Source of the DNA: Streptomyces sp. HUAS YS2
GTDB taxonomy: Bacteria > Actinomycetota > Actinomycetes > Streptomycetales > Streptomycetaceae
DNA length: 64,000 nt
Assembly (NCBI RefSeq): GCF_033343995.1
Contig: NZ_CP137573.1
Location: forward strand, 2,885,001-2,949,000
Direction: 5' to 3'
Part shown: positions 1 to 9,134 of the stretch, piece after piece
Layout of the letters: every line of letters begins with the position of its first letter
How positions within the stretch are numbered: the stretch's first letter is position 1
Made by a program: the position numbers and the translations under genes
Notes under the pieces: model-generated
The model's input: only the letters and a program-made list of their open reading frames with translations
The model's database searches: none
What the model was told of the DNA's origin: nothing

Positions 1-16
1 GTGCGGCTCGGGCTGG

Positions 17-940
17 TCAGGCATAGCGGATCCTCGGGTCGAGTACGGCGTACAGGAGGTCGACGATCAGGTTGGCCAGCAGGAAGACCAGCACCAGCAC
101 GGTCACGAACCCGACGACGGTCTGCGTGCTCTGCCGGACGATGCCCTGGTAGAGCTGGTAGCCGACGCCGTGGATGTTGAAGATCCGCTCCGTGACGATC
201 GCGCCGCCCATCAGGGCGCCGATGTCGGCACCGATGAACGTGACCACCGGGATGAGGCTGTTGCGCAGCAGGTGCCGGGTGATGACCCGGCGGCGCGGCA
301 GTCCCTTGGCCGTGGCGGTGCGGACGTAGTCGGCGCGCTTGTTCTCGGCGATCGAGGTCCGGGTGAGCCGGGTGACGTACGCGAGGGAGACGGAGGCGAG
401 GACGAGGCCGGGGACGATGAGTTCGTCGATGGGGGCGTCGGAGGAGACGGCCGGGGAGATCCAGCCCCACTTCACGCCGAGCAGGAGCTGGACGATCAGG
501 CCGGTGACGAAGGTCGGGACGGACAGGACGACGAGCGTCATCAGCAGGACGCCGGTGTCGACCGGCCGGCCCCGGCGCAGGCCCGTGACGACGCCGAGGG
601 TGATGCCGATGACGATCTCGAAGAAGATCGCGACGATGGTGAGCCGGATGGTGACCGGGAAGGCCTGGCCCATCAGTTCGGTCACCGGCTGTCCGTTGAA
701 GGCGGTGCCGAAGTCGCCGGTGAAGACGTTGCCCATGTACGTCAGGTATTGCTGCCACACGGGCTTGTCGAGGCCGAACTCCTTGCGCAACTGGGCGGCG
801 GTCGCCGGGTCGCAGGCCCGGTCGCCGCAGAGGCCGGCGATGGGGTCGCCCATCACGTTGACCATCAGGAAGATCAGCAGCGTGGCGCCGAAGAAGACCG
901 GGATCATCTGCAGCAGACGCCGGATCACATAACGACCCAT
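17..940 (-). CDS. Oligopeptide ABC transporter permease, DppB/OppB type (left operon)
   Basis: Inner-membrane permease of a peptide importer of the family-5 binding protein class. The 307 residues start with the typical MGRYVIRRLLQMIP segment that leads into a first membrane helix (about 9-30); further helices lie near 95-118, 130-155, 225-255 and 280-303. The cytoplasmic EAA-type loop that docks on the ATPase is at about 204-218 (DYVRTATAKGLPRRR). The ATG at 940 has an AGGAG five bases upstream. It is the second gene after the binding protein at 1018-2652; the partner permease and ATPases must lie beyond the left edge. It is clearly paralogous to the permease at 5947-6879. Confidence 0.93.
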   Translation of the reverse strand: MGRYVIRRLLQMIPVFFGATLLIFLMVNVMGDPIAGLCGDRACDPATAAQLRKEFGLDKPVWQQYLTYMGNVFTGDFGTAFNGQPVTELMGQAFPVTIRLTIVAIFFEIVIGITLGVVTGLRRGRPVDTGVLLMTLVVLSVPTFVTGLIVQLLLGVKWGWISPAVSSDAPIDELIVPGLVLASVSLAYVTRLTRTSIAENKRADYVRTATAKGLPRRRVITRHLLRNSLIPVVTFIGADIGALMGGAIVTERIFNIHGVGYQLYQGIVRQSTQTVVGFVTVLVLVFLLANLIVDLLYAVLDPRIRYA

Positions 941-966
941 GAGGGGCTCCTGGGGTTCGAGGAAAC

Positions 967-1003
967 CGTACGGCCCGGCGCGGGAGGGTCGCCGGGCCGT
1001 ACG
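967..1003 (-). terminator. Stem-loop between binding protein and permease (attenuator)
   Basis: A perfect 14-bp inverted repeat (967-980 with 990-1003) and 9-nt loop lie between the binding-protein stop and the permease start. In importer operons such structures commonly stabilise or stop the abundant binding-protein message so that less permease is made; that role is inferred here. Confidence 0.6.
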
Positions 1004-1017
1004 TCACCGCCCTGACG

Positions 1018-2652
1018 TCACTTGACCTTGATCTCGTTGTAGACGGGGACGCTGAACGGGTTCAGGGCCACGTTCTCGACCCGGTCCGAGTAGGCGGCGC
1101 TGCCGTTCTGGTACCAGAGCGGAATGGCGCCCATGTCGTCCCGCAGGACGCCCTCGGCCTGCTGGAAGAGCTCCACGGCCTTCGCGGTGTCGGTCTCCGC
1201 GTTGGCCTGGTTCACCAGCTTGTCGAAGTCCGGGTCGGAGTACTTGCCGTCGTTGGACGAGGCGCCCGTGTAGTACAGCGGCTGGAGGAAGTTCTGGATG
1301 AGCGGGTAGTCCATCTGCCAGCCGGCGCGGAACGGGCCCGGCATCTTGGACTCGGTGATCTGGTTACGGAAGTCGGCGAAGGTGCCGATGGGGTTGCCGA
1401 CGCAGGCCTTGGTGTTCCCGAGGGCCTTGTTGATGGAGTTGCAGACGGCGTCCACCCACTCCTTGTGGGAGCCGGTGTCGGCGTTGTACGAGATCTTCAT
1501 CGTGCCGCCGGGGATGCCGCCGCCCTCGGCGACCAGCTTCTTCGCCTCGGCCGCGTCGTACTTGCAGAACTCGCCGCAGATGTCCTTGAAGCCGCCGTCC
1601 TCGCCGAGGACCGGAGAGGTCCAGTCGACGGCGGGGGTGCGGGTCTTCTGGAAGATCGTCTCGGTGATCTGCTGGCGGTCGATCGCCATGGAGAGCCCCT
1701 GGCGGAGCTTCTCCTGGCCCGGCTTGTTCCAGGCCGGGTCGTAGAACGGGAAGGACAGCGTCTGGATGATGCCGGCCGGCTCGTTGATGTAGCGGTCGCC
1801 GACGTCCGCCGAGACGTTCTTGAGCTGCGAGGCGGGCACGTCGTCGACGAGGTCGAGGTTGCCGGCCGTCAGGTCGGTGTAGGCGGTGTTGTTGTCGGTG
1901 TACACCTTGAGGGTGATGCCGCCGTTCTGCGCCTTGTCCGTGCCGGGGTAGTCGTTCCAGCGCGTGAGCTCCATCTGCGAGCCCTTGGCGTACGACTGGA
2001 TGGTGTACGGCCCGTTGCCGACCGGCTTGGCGAGCCAGCCGGCGTGGTCGTCGAAGAAGGACTGGGGCAGCGGGGAGAACGCGCTGTAGCCGAGGGTGTC
2101 GGGCCAGGTGGAGAACTTCTGGGTGAGCTTGACCGTGAAGTTCTGGTCGTCGACGACCTTGAGGCCGGACATGGTCTGCGCCTTGGGCTGCCCCGACTCG
2201 GGGTGCACCTGGTCGTAGCCCTCGATGTAGCCGAAGAAGGGAGCGTTCTTCTGGTTGTTCTTCAGGTTGGCGCCGTAGTTCCAGGCGTCCACGAAGGACT
2301 TGGCGGTGACCTTCTCCCCGTTGGAGAACGTCCAGCCGGTCTTGACGGTGACCGTGAAGTTGATCGAGTCGGTGGTCACGATCTTCTCGGCGAGCATGTC
2401 CTCGGCCGCGCCGGTCTTGGCGTTGTAGCGCTTCAGACCGCGGAAGATCATGTCGAGCACCTTGCCGCCCTGGACCTCGTTGGTGTTGGCGGGCTCCAGC
2501 GGGTTCTGCGGGTCGGTCCAGGAGGAACTCACGATCCCGTCCGCGCCACCACCACCGCCTCCACCGCCGTCGTCGCCGCCTCCGCAGGCGGTAGCGGCCA
2601 GGGCGACGGCCGTGGCCAGTGCGGCCCACTTGGCGTGGGTGGCTCCGCGCAT
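1018..2652 (-). CDS. Oligopeptide-binding lipoprotein, SBP family 5 (left operon)
   Basis: Extracellular solute-binding lipoprotein of a peptide ABC importer, 544 residues. The signal peptide ends in a lipobox (ATAC, Cys 23) and is followed by a Gly-rich tether at 24-36. The body has family-5 features such as NGPYTIQSY with a Lys/Arg-rich strand after it, and a C-terminal AIPLWYQN segment. The ATG at 2652 follows CAGGAGG at good spacing. It heads a second importer operon directly behind the complete one on the right. In Streptomyces such operons include BldK, which imports an extracellular signal needed for aerial growth; which of the two here is the BldK counterpart cannot be settled from the sequence. 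Confidence 0.92.
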   Translation of the reverse strand: MRGATHAKWAALATAVALAATACGGGDDGGGGGGGGADGIVSSSWTDPQNPLEPANTNEVQGGKVLDMIFRGLKRYNAKTGAAEDMLAEKIVTTDSINFTVTVKTGWTFSNGEKVTAKSFVDAWNYGANLKNNQKNAPFFGYIEGYDQVHPESGQPKAQTMSGLKVVDDQNFTVKLTQKFSTWPDTLGYSAFSPLPQSFFDDHAGWLAKPVGNGPYTIQSYAKGSQMELTRWNDYPGTDKAQNGGITLKVYTDNNTAYTDLTAGNLDLVDDVPASQLKNVSADVGDRYINEPAGIIQTLSFPFYDPAWNKPGQEKLRQGLSMAIDRQQITETIFQKTRTPAVDWTSPVLGEDGGFKDICGEFCKYDAAEAKKLVAEGGGIPGGTMKISYNADTGSHKEWVDAVCNSINKALGNTKACVGNPIGTFADFRNQITESKMPGPFRAGWQMDYPLIQNFLQPLYYTGASSNDGKYSDPDFDKLVNQANAETDTAKAVELFQQAEGVLRDDMGAIPLWYQNGSAAYSDRVENVALNPFSVPVYNEIKVK

Positions 2653-2740
2653 GGAGTCCTCCTGAGTGTCCAGATGCTCACGTAGGCCCCAATATCACCC
2701 CATAACGGGCGCCATGCACGTCCACCGCACCCGGACGCAC

Positions 2741-2776
2741 GAGGGCCCCGGCACCCACTCGGGTGCCGGGGCCCTC
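2741..2776 (-). terminator. Strong intrinsic terminator after right importer operon
   Basis: Perfect 16-bp inverted repeat (2741-2756 with 2761-2776) and 4-nt loop, just after the ATPase stop at 2790 and before the next binding-protein gene. It marks the end of the right-hand importer operon, so the left operon probably has its own promoter in 2653-2740. Confidence 0.8.
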
Positions 2777-2789
2777 CTCGCTCACTCGA

Positions 2790-3935
2790 TCAGACGTGCA
2801 GGACGTCCTTCTCCTCGGCGAAGTGACACGCGGACTCGTGCGCGGCCAGGGTGTCCTGACCCTTGAACCGCTCCGGGATCGCGAGCACCGGGATCTCGGT
2901 GGAGCACTTGTCCTGCGCCTTCCAGCACCGGGTGCGGAAGCGGCAGCCCGACGGCGGGTTCGCCGGCGAGGGGACGTCACCCGTCAGGATGATCCGCTCG
3001 CGGTGCTCACGCGCGTCCGGGTCCGGGACCGGGACCGCCGACAGCAGCGCCTGGGTGTAGGGGTGCGTCGGGTGGTCGTAGATCTGCGCGTCCGTACCGA
3101 TCTCGGCCATCTTGCCGAGGTACATGACGCCGACCCGGTCGGAGATGTGCCGGACGATCGACAGGTCGTGCGCGATGAAGACGTAGGACAGGTTGAACTC
3201 GTCCTGGAGCTTCTCCATCAGGTTGATGACCTGCGCCTGCACCGACACGTCGAGCGCGGAGACCGGCTCGTCGCAGATGATGATCTCCGGGTTGAGCGCG
3301 AGGCCGCGGGCGATGCCGATGCGCTGGCGCTGACCGCCGGAGAACTGGTGCGGGTACCGGTTGATGTACTCCGGGTTCAGACCGACGACGTCGAGCAGCT
3401 CCTGCACCTTGCGGCGCCGGTCGCCCTTCGGGGCCACCTCGGGGTGGATGTCGAAGGGCTCGCCGATGATGTCGCCGACCGTCATACGCGGGTTCAGCGA
3501 GGTGTACGGGTCCTGGAACACCATCTGGATGTTCCGGCGGACGGCCTTCAGCGCACGGCCGGACAGCTTGGTGATGTCCTGGCCCTTGTAGAAGACCTCG
3601 CCCGCGGTGGCCCGCTCCAGGTTCATGAGCAGCTTCGCGACGGTGGACTTGCCACAGCCGGACTCGCCCACGATGCCGAGGGTCTCGCCCTGGTAGAGGT
3701 CGAAGGAGACCCCGTCCACGGCCTTGACCGCGCCAACCTGCTTCTTGAACAGGATGCCCTGGGTCAGCGGGAAGTGCTTGACCAGGTTGCGCACCTGGAG
3801 GATCGGCTCACCACGCTGGACCGGAGCCTCGAGAGCGGCTACGGCCTCCGCCTCGCTGCGGGCCTCGACCTCGTGCACCTCGGTGACGTTCGGAGTCGCG
3901 TCCGCGGCGTCGTCCGTCTTGCTGAGCTCAGCCAT
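2790..3935 (-). CDS. Oligopeptide ABC transporter ATP-binding protein, DppF/OppF type
   Basis: One of two ATPases that power the right-hand importer. Of 381 residues, about 45 form a divergent N-terminal extension. Walker A GESGCGKST is at 90-98, the signature FSGGQ at 198-202 and Walker B with IIICDEP at 218-224. The C-terminal oligopeptide-transporter segment carries CRFRTRC. The ATG overlaps the end of the upstream ATPase gene by 8 bp, suggesting translational coupling. It is the last gene of the operon, followed by a strong terminator. Confidence 0.95.
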   Translation of the reverse strand: MAELSKTDDAADATPNVTEVHEVEARSEAEAVAALEAPVQRGEPILQVRNLVKHFPLTQGILFKKQVGAVKAVDGVSFDLYQGETLGIVGESGCGKSTVAKLLMNLERATAGEVFYKGQDITKLSGRALKAVRRNIQMVFQDPYTSLNPRMTVGDIIGEPFDIHPEVAPKGDRRRKVQELLDVVGLNPEYINRYPHQFSGGQRQRIGIARGLALNPEIIICDEPVSALDVSVQAQVINLMEKLQDEFNLSYVFIAHDLSIVRHISDRVGVMYLGKMAEIGTDAQIYDHPTHPYTQALLSAVPVPDPDAREHRERIILTGDVPSPANPPSGCRFRTRCWKAQDKCSTEIPVLAIPERFKGQDTLAAHESACHFAEEKDVLHV

Positions 3936-4986
3936 GGATCGTCTCCTTCCAGAAGTGGCAGGCGCTCTTGCGGCCCGGCAGCTCCACGCCGCCCTGCTCG
4001 GCGACCGGCGTCAGGGCCGGGATCTCCGTGCGGCAGATGTCCTCGGCCTTCGGGCAGCGCGGGTTGAAGGCGCAGCCGGACGGCACCTTGAGCAGGTTGG
4101 GCGGCAGGCCCTTGATCGCGTACAGCTCCTGGCCCTTCTGGTCCAGGCGCGGGATCGAGTCGAGCAGGCCCTTGGTGTACGGGTGCGCGGGGCGCTTGTA
4201 CAGCTCGTGCACGGGCGCCTGCTCGACGATCCGGCCGGCGTACATGACCGCGATCTTGTCCGCGACGTCGGCGACCACGCCGAGGTCGTGGGTGATCAGG
4301 ATCAGACCCATGTTGTACTCGCGCTGGAGCTCCGCGAGCAGGTCCATGACCTGGGCCTGGACGGTCACGTCGAGCGCGGTGGTCGGCTCGTCCGCGATGA
4401 TCAGGTCCGGCTCCAGGGCCAGCGCCATGGCGATCATGATGCGCTGGCGCATACCGCCGGAGAACTGGTGGGGGTAGTCGTTGACCCGGGCCGCGGCGGC
4501 CGGGATCTTGACCCTGTCCATCAGCTCGATGGCCTTGACCTTGGCGTCCTTCTTGGACATGCCGTGGTGCACCCGGAACATCTCGCCGAGCTGGTAGCCG
4601 ACGGTGAGCACCGGGTTGAGGGAGGACAGCGCGTCCTGGAAGATCATCGCGATCTTGCGGCCGCGGATCTTCCGGCGCTCCTCGAAGGACATCTTGAGCA
4701 TGTCCTCGCCGCGGAACATGATCTCGCCCTGCGGGATCTTGCCGGGCGGCATGTCGAGGATGCCCATGATGGCCTGCGCGGTGACGGACTTGCCGGAGCC
4801 GGACTCGCCGAGCACGGCGAGCGTCTCGCCCGCGTCCACGCTGTAGTTGACGCCGTTGACGGCCTTGGCCACGCCGTCCCGGGTGTGGAACTCGACGTGC
4901 AGGTCACGCACTTCGAGCAGCGGCCCGGTGTAGTCGTCGCCGTCGCGGGGCGCGGGGACCGTCGCGGTGTTGTCGATGATGGTCAC
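3928..4986 (-). CDS. Oligopeptide ABC transporter ATP-binding protein, DppD/OppD type
   Basis: Second ATPase of the right-hand importer, 352 residues. Walker A GESGSGKS is at 60-67, the signature is FSGGMRQR and Walker B is LIIADEP. The C-terminal segment CAFNPRCPKAEDIC is typical of the oligopeptide family and in some members binds an Fe-S cluster. The start is a GTG at 4986 preceded by GAGGAGG about nine bases upstream; the permease gene ends 14 bp before it. Confidence 0.95.
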   Translation of the reverse strand: MTIIDNTATVPAPRDGDDYTGPLLEVRDLHVEFHTRDGVAKAVNGVNYSVDAGETLAVLGESGSGKSVTAQAIMGILDMPPGKIPQGEIMFRGEDMLKMSFEERRKIRGRKIAMIFQDALSSLNPVLTVGYQLGEMFRVHHGMSKKDAKVKAIELMDRVKIPAAAARVNDYPHQFSGGMRQRIMIAMALALEPDLIIADEPTTALDVTVQAQVMDLLAELQREYNMGLILITHDLGVVADVADKIAVMYAGRIVEQAPVHELYKRPAHPYTKGLLDSIPRLDQKGQELYAIKGLPPNLLKVPSGCAFNPRCPKAEDICRTEIPALTPVAEQGGVELPGRKSACHFWKETIHG

Positions 4987-5000
4987 TGTTTACGCCCTCC

Positions 5001-5954
5001 TCAGCGCAGCTTGGGGTCGAGGGCGTTGCGGACGGCTTCGCCGAGCATGATGAACGCCAGAACGGTGAGGCTGAGCATGATCGACGGCCACAGCAGGATG
5101 TGCGGAGACGTACGGATCGCCGCCACACCCGCCGAGATGTCGACGCCCCACGAGACGGTCGGGGCGGCGAAGCCCAGACCCAGGTACGAGAGCGTGGCCT
5201 CGGCCGAGATGTAACCGCCCAGGGCGATGGTGGCGACGACGATCACCGGGGCCACCGCGTTCGGCAGGATGTGCCGGAACAGGATGCGGACGGTGCCGGC
5301 GCCGAGCGCCTTCGCGGCGTGCACGTAGTCGGCCTGCTTGACGGTGATCACCGCACCGCGCATGACGCGGGTGATCTGGGTCCAGCCGAGGAACGCCAGG
5401 GCGAACACGACCACCATGGTGGTGCGCTCGGTGAAGGCCTGAAGGACCACCATGGCGCCCAGCAGGAACGGGATGCCGAAGAAGATGTCCGTGATGCGGG
5501 ACAGGATCGCGTCCGTGATTCCGCCGAAGTAGCCGGCGAGCATGCCCATGATGCCGCCGACGACGGTGACGAACAGGGTCACGAGGATGCCGACCGCGAT
5601 CGAGGCACGGGTGCCGTGGATCAGGCGGGCGTAGACGGAGCGGCCCTGGATGTCGTAGCCGAGCCAGCCCTCGGAGCCGATGTTGCCCAGCTCGGGCTTG
5701 CCCACGTAGTGCTTGACGAGGTCGCCGGTGGTGGGCGAGGCGCTGGTGAACAGCGTCGGCCACGCCGAGATCAGCAGCAGCAGGACGATCAGCACCGACG
5801 AGACCAGGAAGTACGGGTTGCGGCGCAGGTCGGCCCAGGCATCGCCCCAGAGGGAGCGCGCCTTGTCCTGCTTCGCCGCGGTCGCGGTGTCCGGCGCGGA
5901 GGGGGTTGCGGCGGTCTCTTCGACGGCGGGAGCGGTCTTGGTCACGTCAGGCAT
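5001..5954 (-). CDS. Oligopeptide ABC transporter permease, DppC/OppC type
   Basis: Second membrane subunit of the right-hand importer, 317 residues. About 45 Ala/Pro/Lys-rich cytoplasmic residues precede the first helix (PYFLVSSVLIVLLLLISA). The EAA loop reads DYVHAAKALGAGTVRILFRHI. The ATG at 5954 overlaps the stop of the DppB-type gene by 8 bp, so the two permeases are probably translated in a fixed ratio. Confidence 0.95.
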   Translation of the reverse strand: MPDVTKTAPAVEETAATPSAPDTATAAKQDKARSLWGDAWADLRRNPYFLVSSVLIVLLLLISAWPTLFTSASPTTGDLVKHYVGKPELGNIGSEGWLGYDIQGRSVYARLIHGTRASIAVGILVTLFVTVVGGIMGMLAGYFGGITDAILSRITDIFFGIPFLLGAMVVLQAFTERTTMVVVFALAFLGWTQITRVMRGAVITVKQADYVHAAKALGAGTVRILFRHILPNAVAPVIVVATIALGGYISAEATLSYLGLGFAAPTVSWGVDISAGVAAIRTSPHILLWPSIMLSLTVLAFIMLGEAVRNALDPKLR

Positions 5955-6879
5955 AACGGATCCTCGGGTCCAGGACCGCGTACAGCAGGTCGACGAGCAG
6001 GCTGGTGACGAGGTAGACGATCACCAGAATGGTGACGAGGCCGACGATGGTCGTGCCCTCGCGACGGGAGATCGACTCGTAGATGACGCCGCCGATGCCC
6101 TTGACGTTGAAGATGCCTTCGGTGACGACCGCGCCACCCATGAGGGCGCCGATGTCGGTGCCGAGGAAGGTGACGACCGGGATCATCGAGTTGCGCAGCA
6201 GGTGCACGCCGATGACGCGGCTCTTCGGCAGGCCCTTGGCGACGGCCGTGCGCATGTAGTCGGCGCGCAGGTTCTCCGCCATCGAGGTACGGGTCAGCCG
6301 CGCGACGTACGCCAGTGAGAGTCCGCCGAGCACGATGGCCGGCGCGAGCATCTCGGAGAACAACTGGTCGTTGCTGACGTTGGGTTCGATCCACTCGAGC
6401 TGGAAGGCGAACACCATCTTGATGATGTAGCCGAGCACGAAGACCGGGATCGAGATGATCAGCAGCGTGAAGATCAGGATGGCGTTGTCCGCCAGGCGAC
6501 CCGCCTTGAGACCGGCGATGACACCCAGGCCGATGCCGAAGACCAGCTCGAACACGAAGGCCATCGCAGCAAGCTGCAGGGTGATGGGGAACGCGTCACC
6601 CAGCACTTCGGTGACCGGGCGACCATTACGGATCTGGTTGCCGAAGTCGAAGTGCAGGATGATGTTGGTCATGTAGTTCCAGTACTGCTCCCAGATCGGC
6701 AGATCCAGGCCCAGTTCATGTCTCTTCGCGGCGAGCGTGGCCGGGTCGACGCCCTTGTCGCCGAACAGCCCCAGCACGGGGTCGCCGGGCAGGCTGTAGA
6801 CCATGAAGAAGATCAGAAAGGTTGTCCCGAGGAATACCGGGATCATCTGGAGCAGTCGTCGTGCGACATAGCGCCCCAT
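5947..6879 (-). CDS. Oligopeptide ABC transporter permease, DppB/OppB type (right operon)
   Basis: First membrane subunit of the right-hand importer, about 310 residues, with the usual N-terminal hydrophobic helix after MGRYVARRLLQMIP and an EAA loop DYMRTAVAKGLPKSR. The reading frame is open to 6996, but the extra 39 residues are Arg/Gly-rich and unlike the family. GGAGG at 6885-6889 fits the ATG at 6879 (or the adjacent ATG at 6882), so the shorter start is chosen. It is separated from its binding-protein gene by a structured 170-bp spacer. Confidence 0.93.
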   Translation of the reverse strand: MGRYVARRLLQMIPVFLGTTFLIFFMVYSLPGDPVLGLFGDKGVDPATLAAKRHELGLDLPIWEQYWNYMTNIILHFDFGNQIRNGRPVTEVLGDAFPITLQLAAMAFVFELVFGIGLGVIAGLKAGRLADNAILIFTLLIISIPVFVLGYIIKMVFAFQLEWIEPNVSNDQLFSEMLAPAIVLGGLSLAYVARLTRTSMAENLRADYMRTAVAKGLPKSRVIGVHLLRNSMIPVVTFLGTDIGALMGGAVVTEGIFNVKGIGGVIYESISRREGTTIVGLVTILVIVYLVTSLLVDLLYAVLDPRIRYA

Positions 6880-6914
6880 CATGCCTCCGTTGAGATGTGA
6901 CAGCCGCAGCCGAC

Positions 6915-6972
6915 GGGCCCTCCCACGGCACACCGTTCCCCCAACGGGTACGGGTATGCGGTGGAAGGGCCC
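6915..6972 (-). terminator. Stem-loop region between binding protein and permease
   Basis: A 12-bp inverted repeat with one mismatch (6915-6926 with 6961-6972) encloses a second hairpin (6933-6937 with 6943-6947). A third perfect 6-bp hairpin sits at 7005-7019. The spacer resembles the attenuating or mRNA-stabilising spacers seen after binding-protein genes; function is inferred. Confidence 0.5.
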
Positions 6973-7052
6973 CCCAGCCACTGCGTAAGGCGCCATCAGC
7001 GGGACTGACGTTCCGTCAGGCCCGCGACGGCTTGCGGACTACGCTTGGGTGA

Positions 7053-8690
7053 TTACTTCTTGACCTCGACGCCGGTCAGGATCGGGTCGCCGTCCTGGCC
7101 GTACTTCACGCCGGAGACCTTCTCCGAGTAGCCCGCGTTGACCTTGTAGTACCAGAGCGGGATCGACGGCATGTAGTTGACCAGGGACTTCTCGATCTCC
7201 TGGAACTGCTTGACCGACTCGTCGAGCGTCGCAGCACCGTCGGCGGCCGCGATCTTCGCGTCCAGCTCCTTGTTGCTGAAGTCGCCCTGGTTACCCGCAG
7301 CGCCGGTACGGAACAGGTCGCTGATGAAGTTGGAGTTGATCGGGTAGTCCAGCACCCAACCGGAGCGGTAGATCGACTTGACCTGCTTGCTCTTACGAGC
7401 GGTCAGGTCGGCCTGGAAGTCCGGCTTGCTGTCACCCGTGCACTTGACCTGGGTGGCCTGGGTGATGCTGTTGCAGACCGCGTCGACCCACTCCTTGTGG
7501 CCGCCGTCCGCGTTGAACTGGATGGTGATGGCGTTGTTCGGGACGCCGCCACCCTCCGCGATGAGCGCCTTGGCCTTGGCCGGGTCGTACTTGGTGATGT
7601 CGCCCGCGCCGTTCTCCTGGTAGCCGAGAACACCCTTGGCGACCCAGCCGGTCGCCGGCTCGCGGGTGCCCTGGAGCACCGTCTTGGTGATCGTGGCGCG
7701 GTCGATCGCCATCGAAAGGCCCTGGATGACCTTCGGGTTGACCTGCTTCGGCTTCTTCCACTGGTCCGCGTAGAACGCGATGGCCAGCGTCTGGATCGAG
7801 GAGTACGGCTGGTCCACGGCGCGGTCGCCGAGGTCCTGGCGGTAGACCGGGAGGTCCTTCGGGCCGATCTGACGCAGAACGTCGACGTTGCCGGACTTCA
7901 GGTCCTCGTACGCGGCCTCGAGGGTGGTGTAGTTCTTGAAGATCACACCACCGTTCTTCGCCTTGTTCGGGCCGGTGTAGTCGTCGTTGCGGACGATCTT
8001 GATCTGCTTCTTGTGGTCCCAGCTGTCGAACTTGTAGGGACCGTTGCCGACCGGCTTCTGGCCCGCGGCCTTGGTGTCCTTGTAGAAGGACGCCGGCAGC
8101 GGCGCGAAGACGATGTAGGCGAGCTTGTGGCCGAAGGCCGGGGTGGCCTTCGAGAGCTCGATGGTGAAGGTGCTGTCGTCGACGACCTTCAGGCCCTCGA
8201 GCTCCTTGGCGGTGGACTTGGCGCCCTCAGCCTCGGGGTGGACCTTGTCGAAGCCCTTGATGTCGGCGAACCAGGACGACAGGCCCATGGCGTTGTCGAT
8301 GTTGGCGTTCCAGTTCCACGCGTCCACGTAGGACTTGGCGGTCACCGGGGTGCCGTCGTGGAACTTCCAGCCCTTCTTGAGCTTGACGGTCCACATCTTC
8401 GAGTCGGTGGTCTCCACCGACTCGGCGTTGATCATCTCCAGCGAGCCGTCGTCCTTGTAGTCGACCAGGGTCGAGAACAGGCCGGCCATGACGATGGAGC
8501 CGTTGGACTCCATGGTGTCACCGGTGTAGAGCGGCTTCTCGGGCTCGCCCACCTCGATGGAGAAGATGCCGTTCGGGTCGACTTCACCCTTGGCGTCGTT
8601 GCCCTTGTCGCTGCCCCCGCCACAGGCGGTCGCTGCCAGGGCGACGACAATCGCGCCCGCTACCCACTTGGCGCTCTTGGCACCGCGCAT
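7053..8690 (-). CDS. Oligopeptide-binding lipoprotein, SBP family 5 (right operon)
   Basis: Solute-binding lipoprotein that heads the complete importer operon, 545 residues. The signal peptide ends at a lipobox (ATAC, Cys 23). Family-5 landmarks include VGNGPYKFDSW and SIPLWYYKV near the C terminus. Its N terminus (MRGAKSAKWVAG) is nearly the same as that of the left-hand binding protein (MRGATHAKWAAL), which points to an old operon duplication. The ATG at 8690 follows GAGGAGG. The 440-bp region upstream should hold the operon promoter. Confidence 0.94.
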   Translation of the reverse strand: MRGAKSAKWVAGAIVVALAATACGGGSDKGNDAKGEVDPNGIFSIEVGEPEKPLYTGDTMESNGSIVMAGLFSTLVDYKDDGSLEMINAESVETTDSKMWTVKLKKGWKFHDGTPVTAKSYVDAWNWNANIDNAMGLSSWFADIKGFDKVHPEAEGAKSTAKELEGLKVVDDSTFTIELSKATPAFGHKLAYIVFAPLPASFYKDTKAAGQKPVGNGPYKFDSWDHKKQIKIVRNDDYTGPNKAKNGGVIFKNYTTLEAAYEDLKSGNVDVLRQIGPKDLPVYRQDLGDRAVDQPYSSIQTLAIAFYADQWKKPKQVNPKVIQGLSMAIDRATITKTVLQGTREPATGWVAKGVLGYQENGAGDITKYDPAKAKALIAEGGGVPNNAITIQFNADGGHKEWVDAVCNSITQATQVKCTGDSKPDFQADLTARKSKQVKSIYRSGWVLDYPINSNFISDLFRTGAAGNQGDFSNKELDAKIAAADGAATLDESVKQFQEIEKSLVNYMPSIPLWYYKVNAGYSEKVSGVKYGQDGDPILTGVEVKK

Positions 8691-9134
8691 GGGTTCCTCC
8701 TCATGAGTCCACTTTTGTCACTACAAGAGGGGGCACTTCCGAGGATCGCCGACACCCCTGACGGCGAGTACTCAAGTACCCCGAGTGTGCTCGTGAGTCG
8801 GCACTCCCCACAGTGCGTGACCCATTGACCCGAGCTCAATGGAGCCAACTATTAAGTACGCCAGGGCTGTAAACCACACTTAAGTGGTCTCGTTTTGGCA
8901 ACATCAGGATGGGCCATGAGACCGAAATCCGGACAAAGCGAGCACAGACAGACACCCCCGAAACGGACCGTTAACACACGTTCCGGAGAGCGACGACCGA
9001 TTACCGGACACCCGCCGAGCCAAATGGATTTGACGAAGGGCCCGGTCCCCCGCAGTGTCTGCGGGGGACCGGACCCTTGGATGACGCGTCGTCAGTAAGC
9101 CGTGACGTACGTCACTTCAGCGCGTTCAGGCAGG
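8691..9134. other. Intergenic region: promoter of right importer operon, typA terminator
   Basis: No gene is seen here. The part next to the importer is unusually AT-rich for this genome (around 8840-8930) and holds a 10-bp palindrome CACTTAAGTG at 8877-8886 and a split palindrome GTACT-CA-AGTAC at 8768-8779. Either could be a regulator site for the importer operon. The left-facing promoter itself cannot be fixed with confidence. The typA terminator occupies 9042-9072. Confidence 0.5.
9042..9072 (-). terminator. typA terminator
   Basis: Perfect 13-bp inverted repeat (9042-9054 with 9060-9072) and 5-nt loop, extended by three more pairs after one mismatch, located 60 bp past the typA stop. 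Confidence 0.75.
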
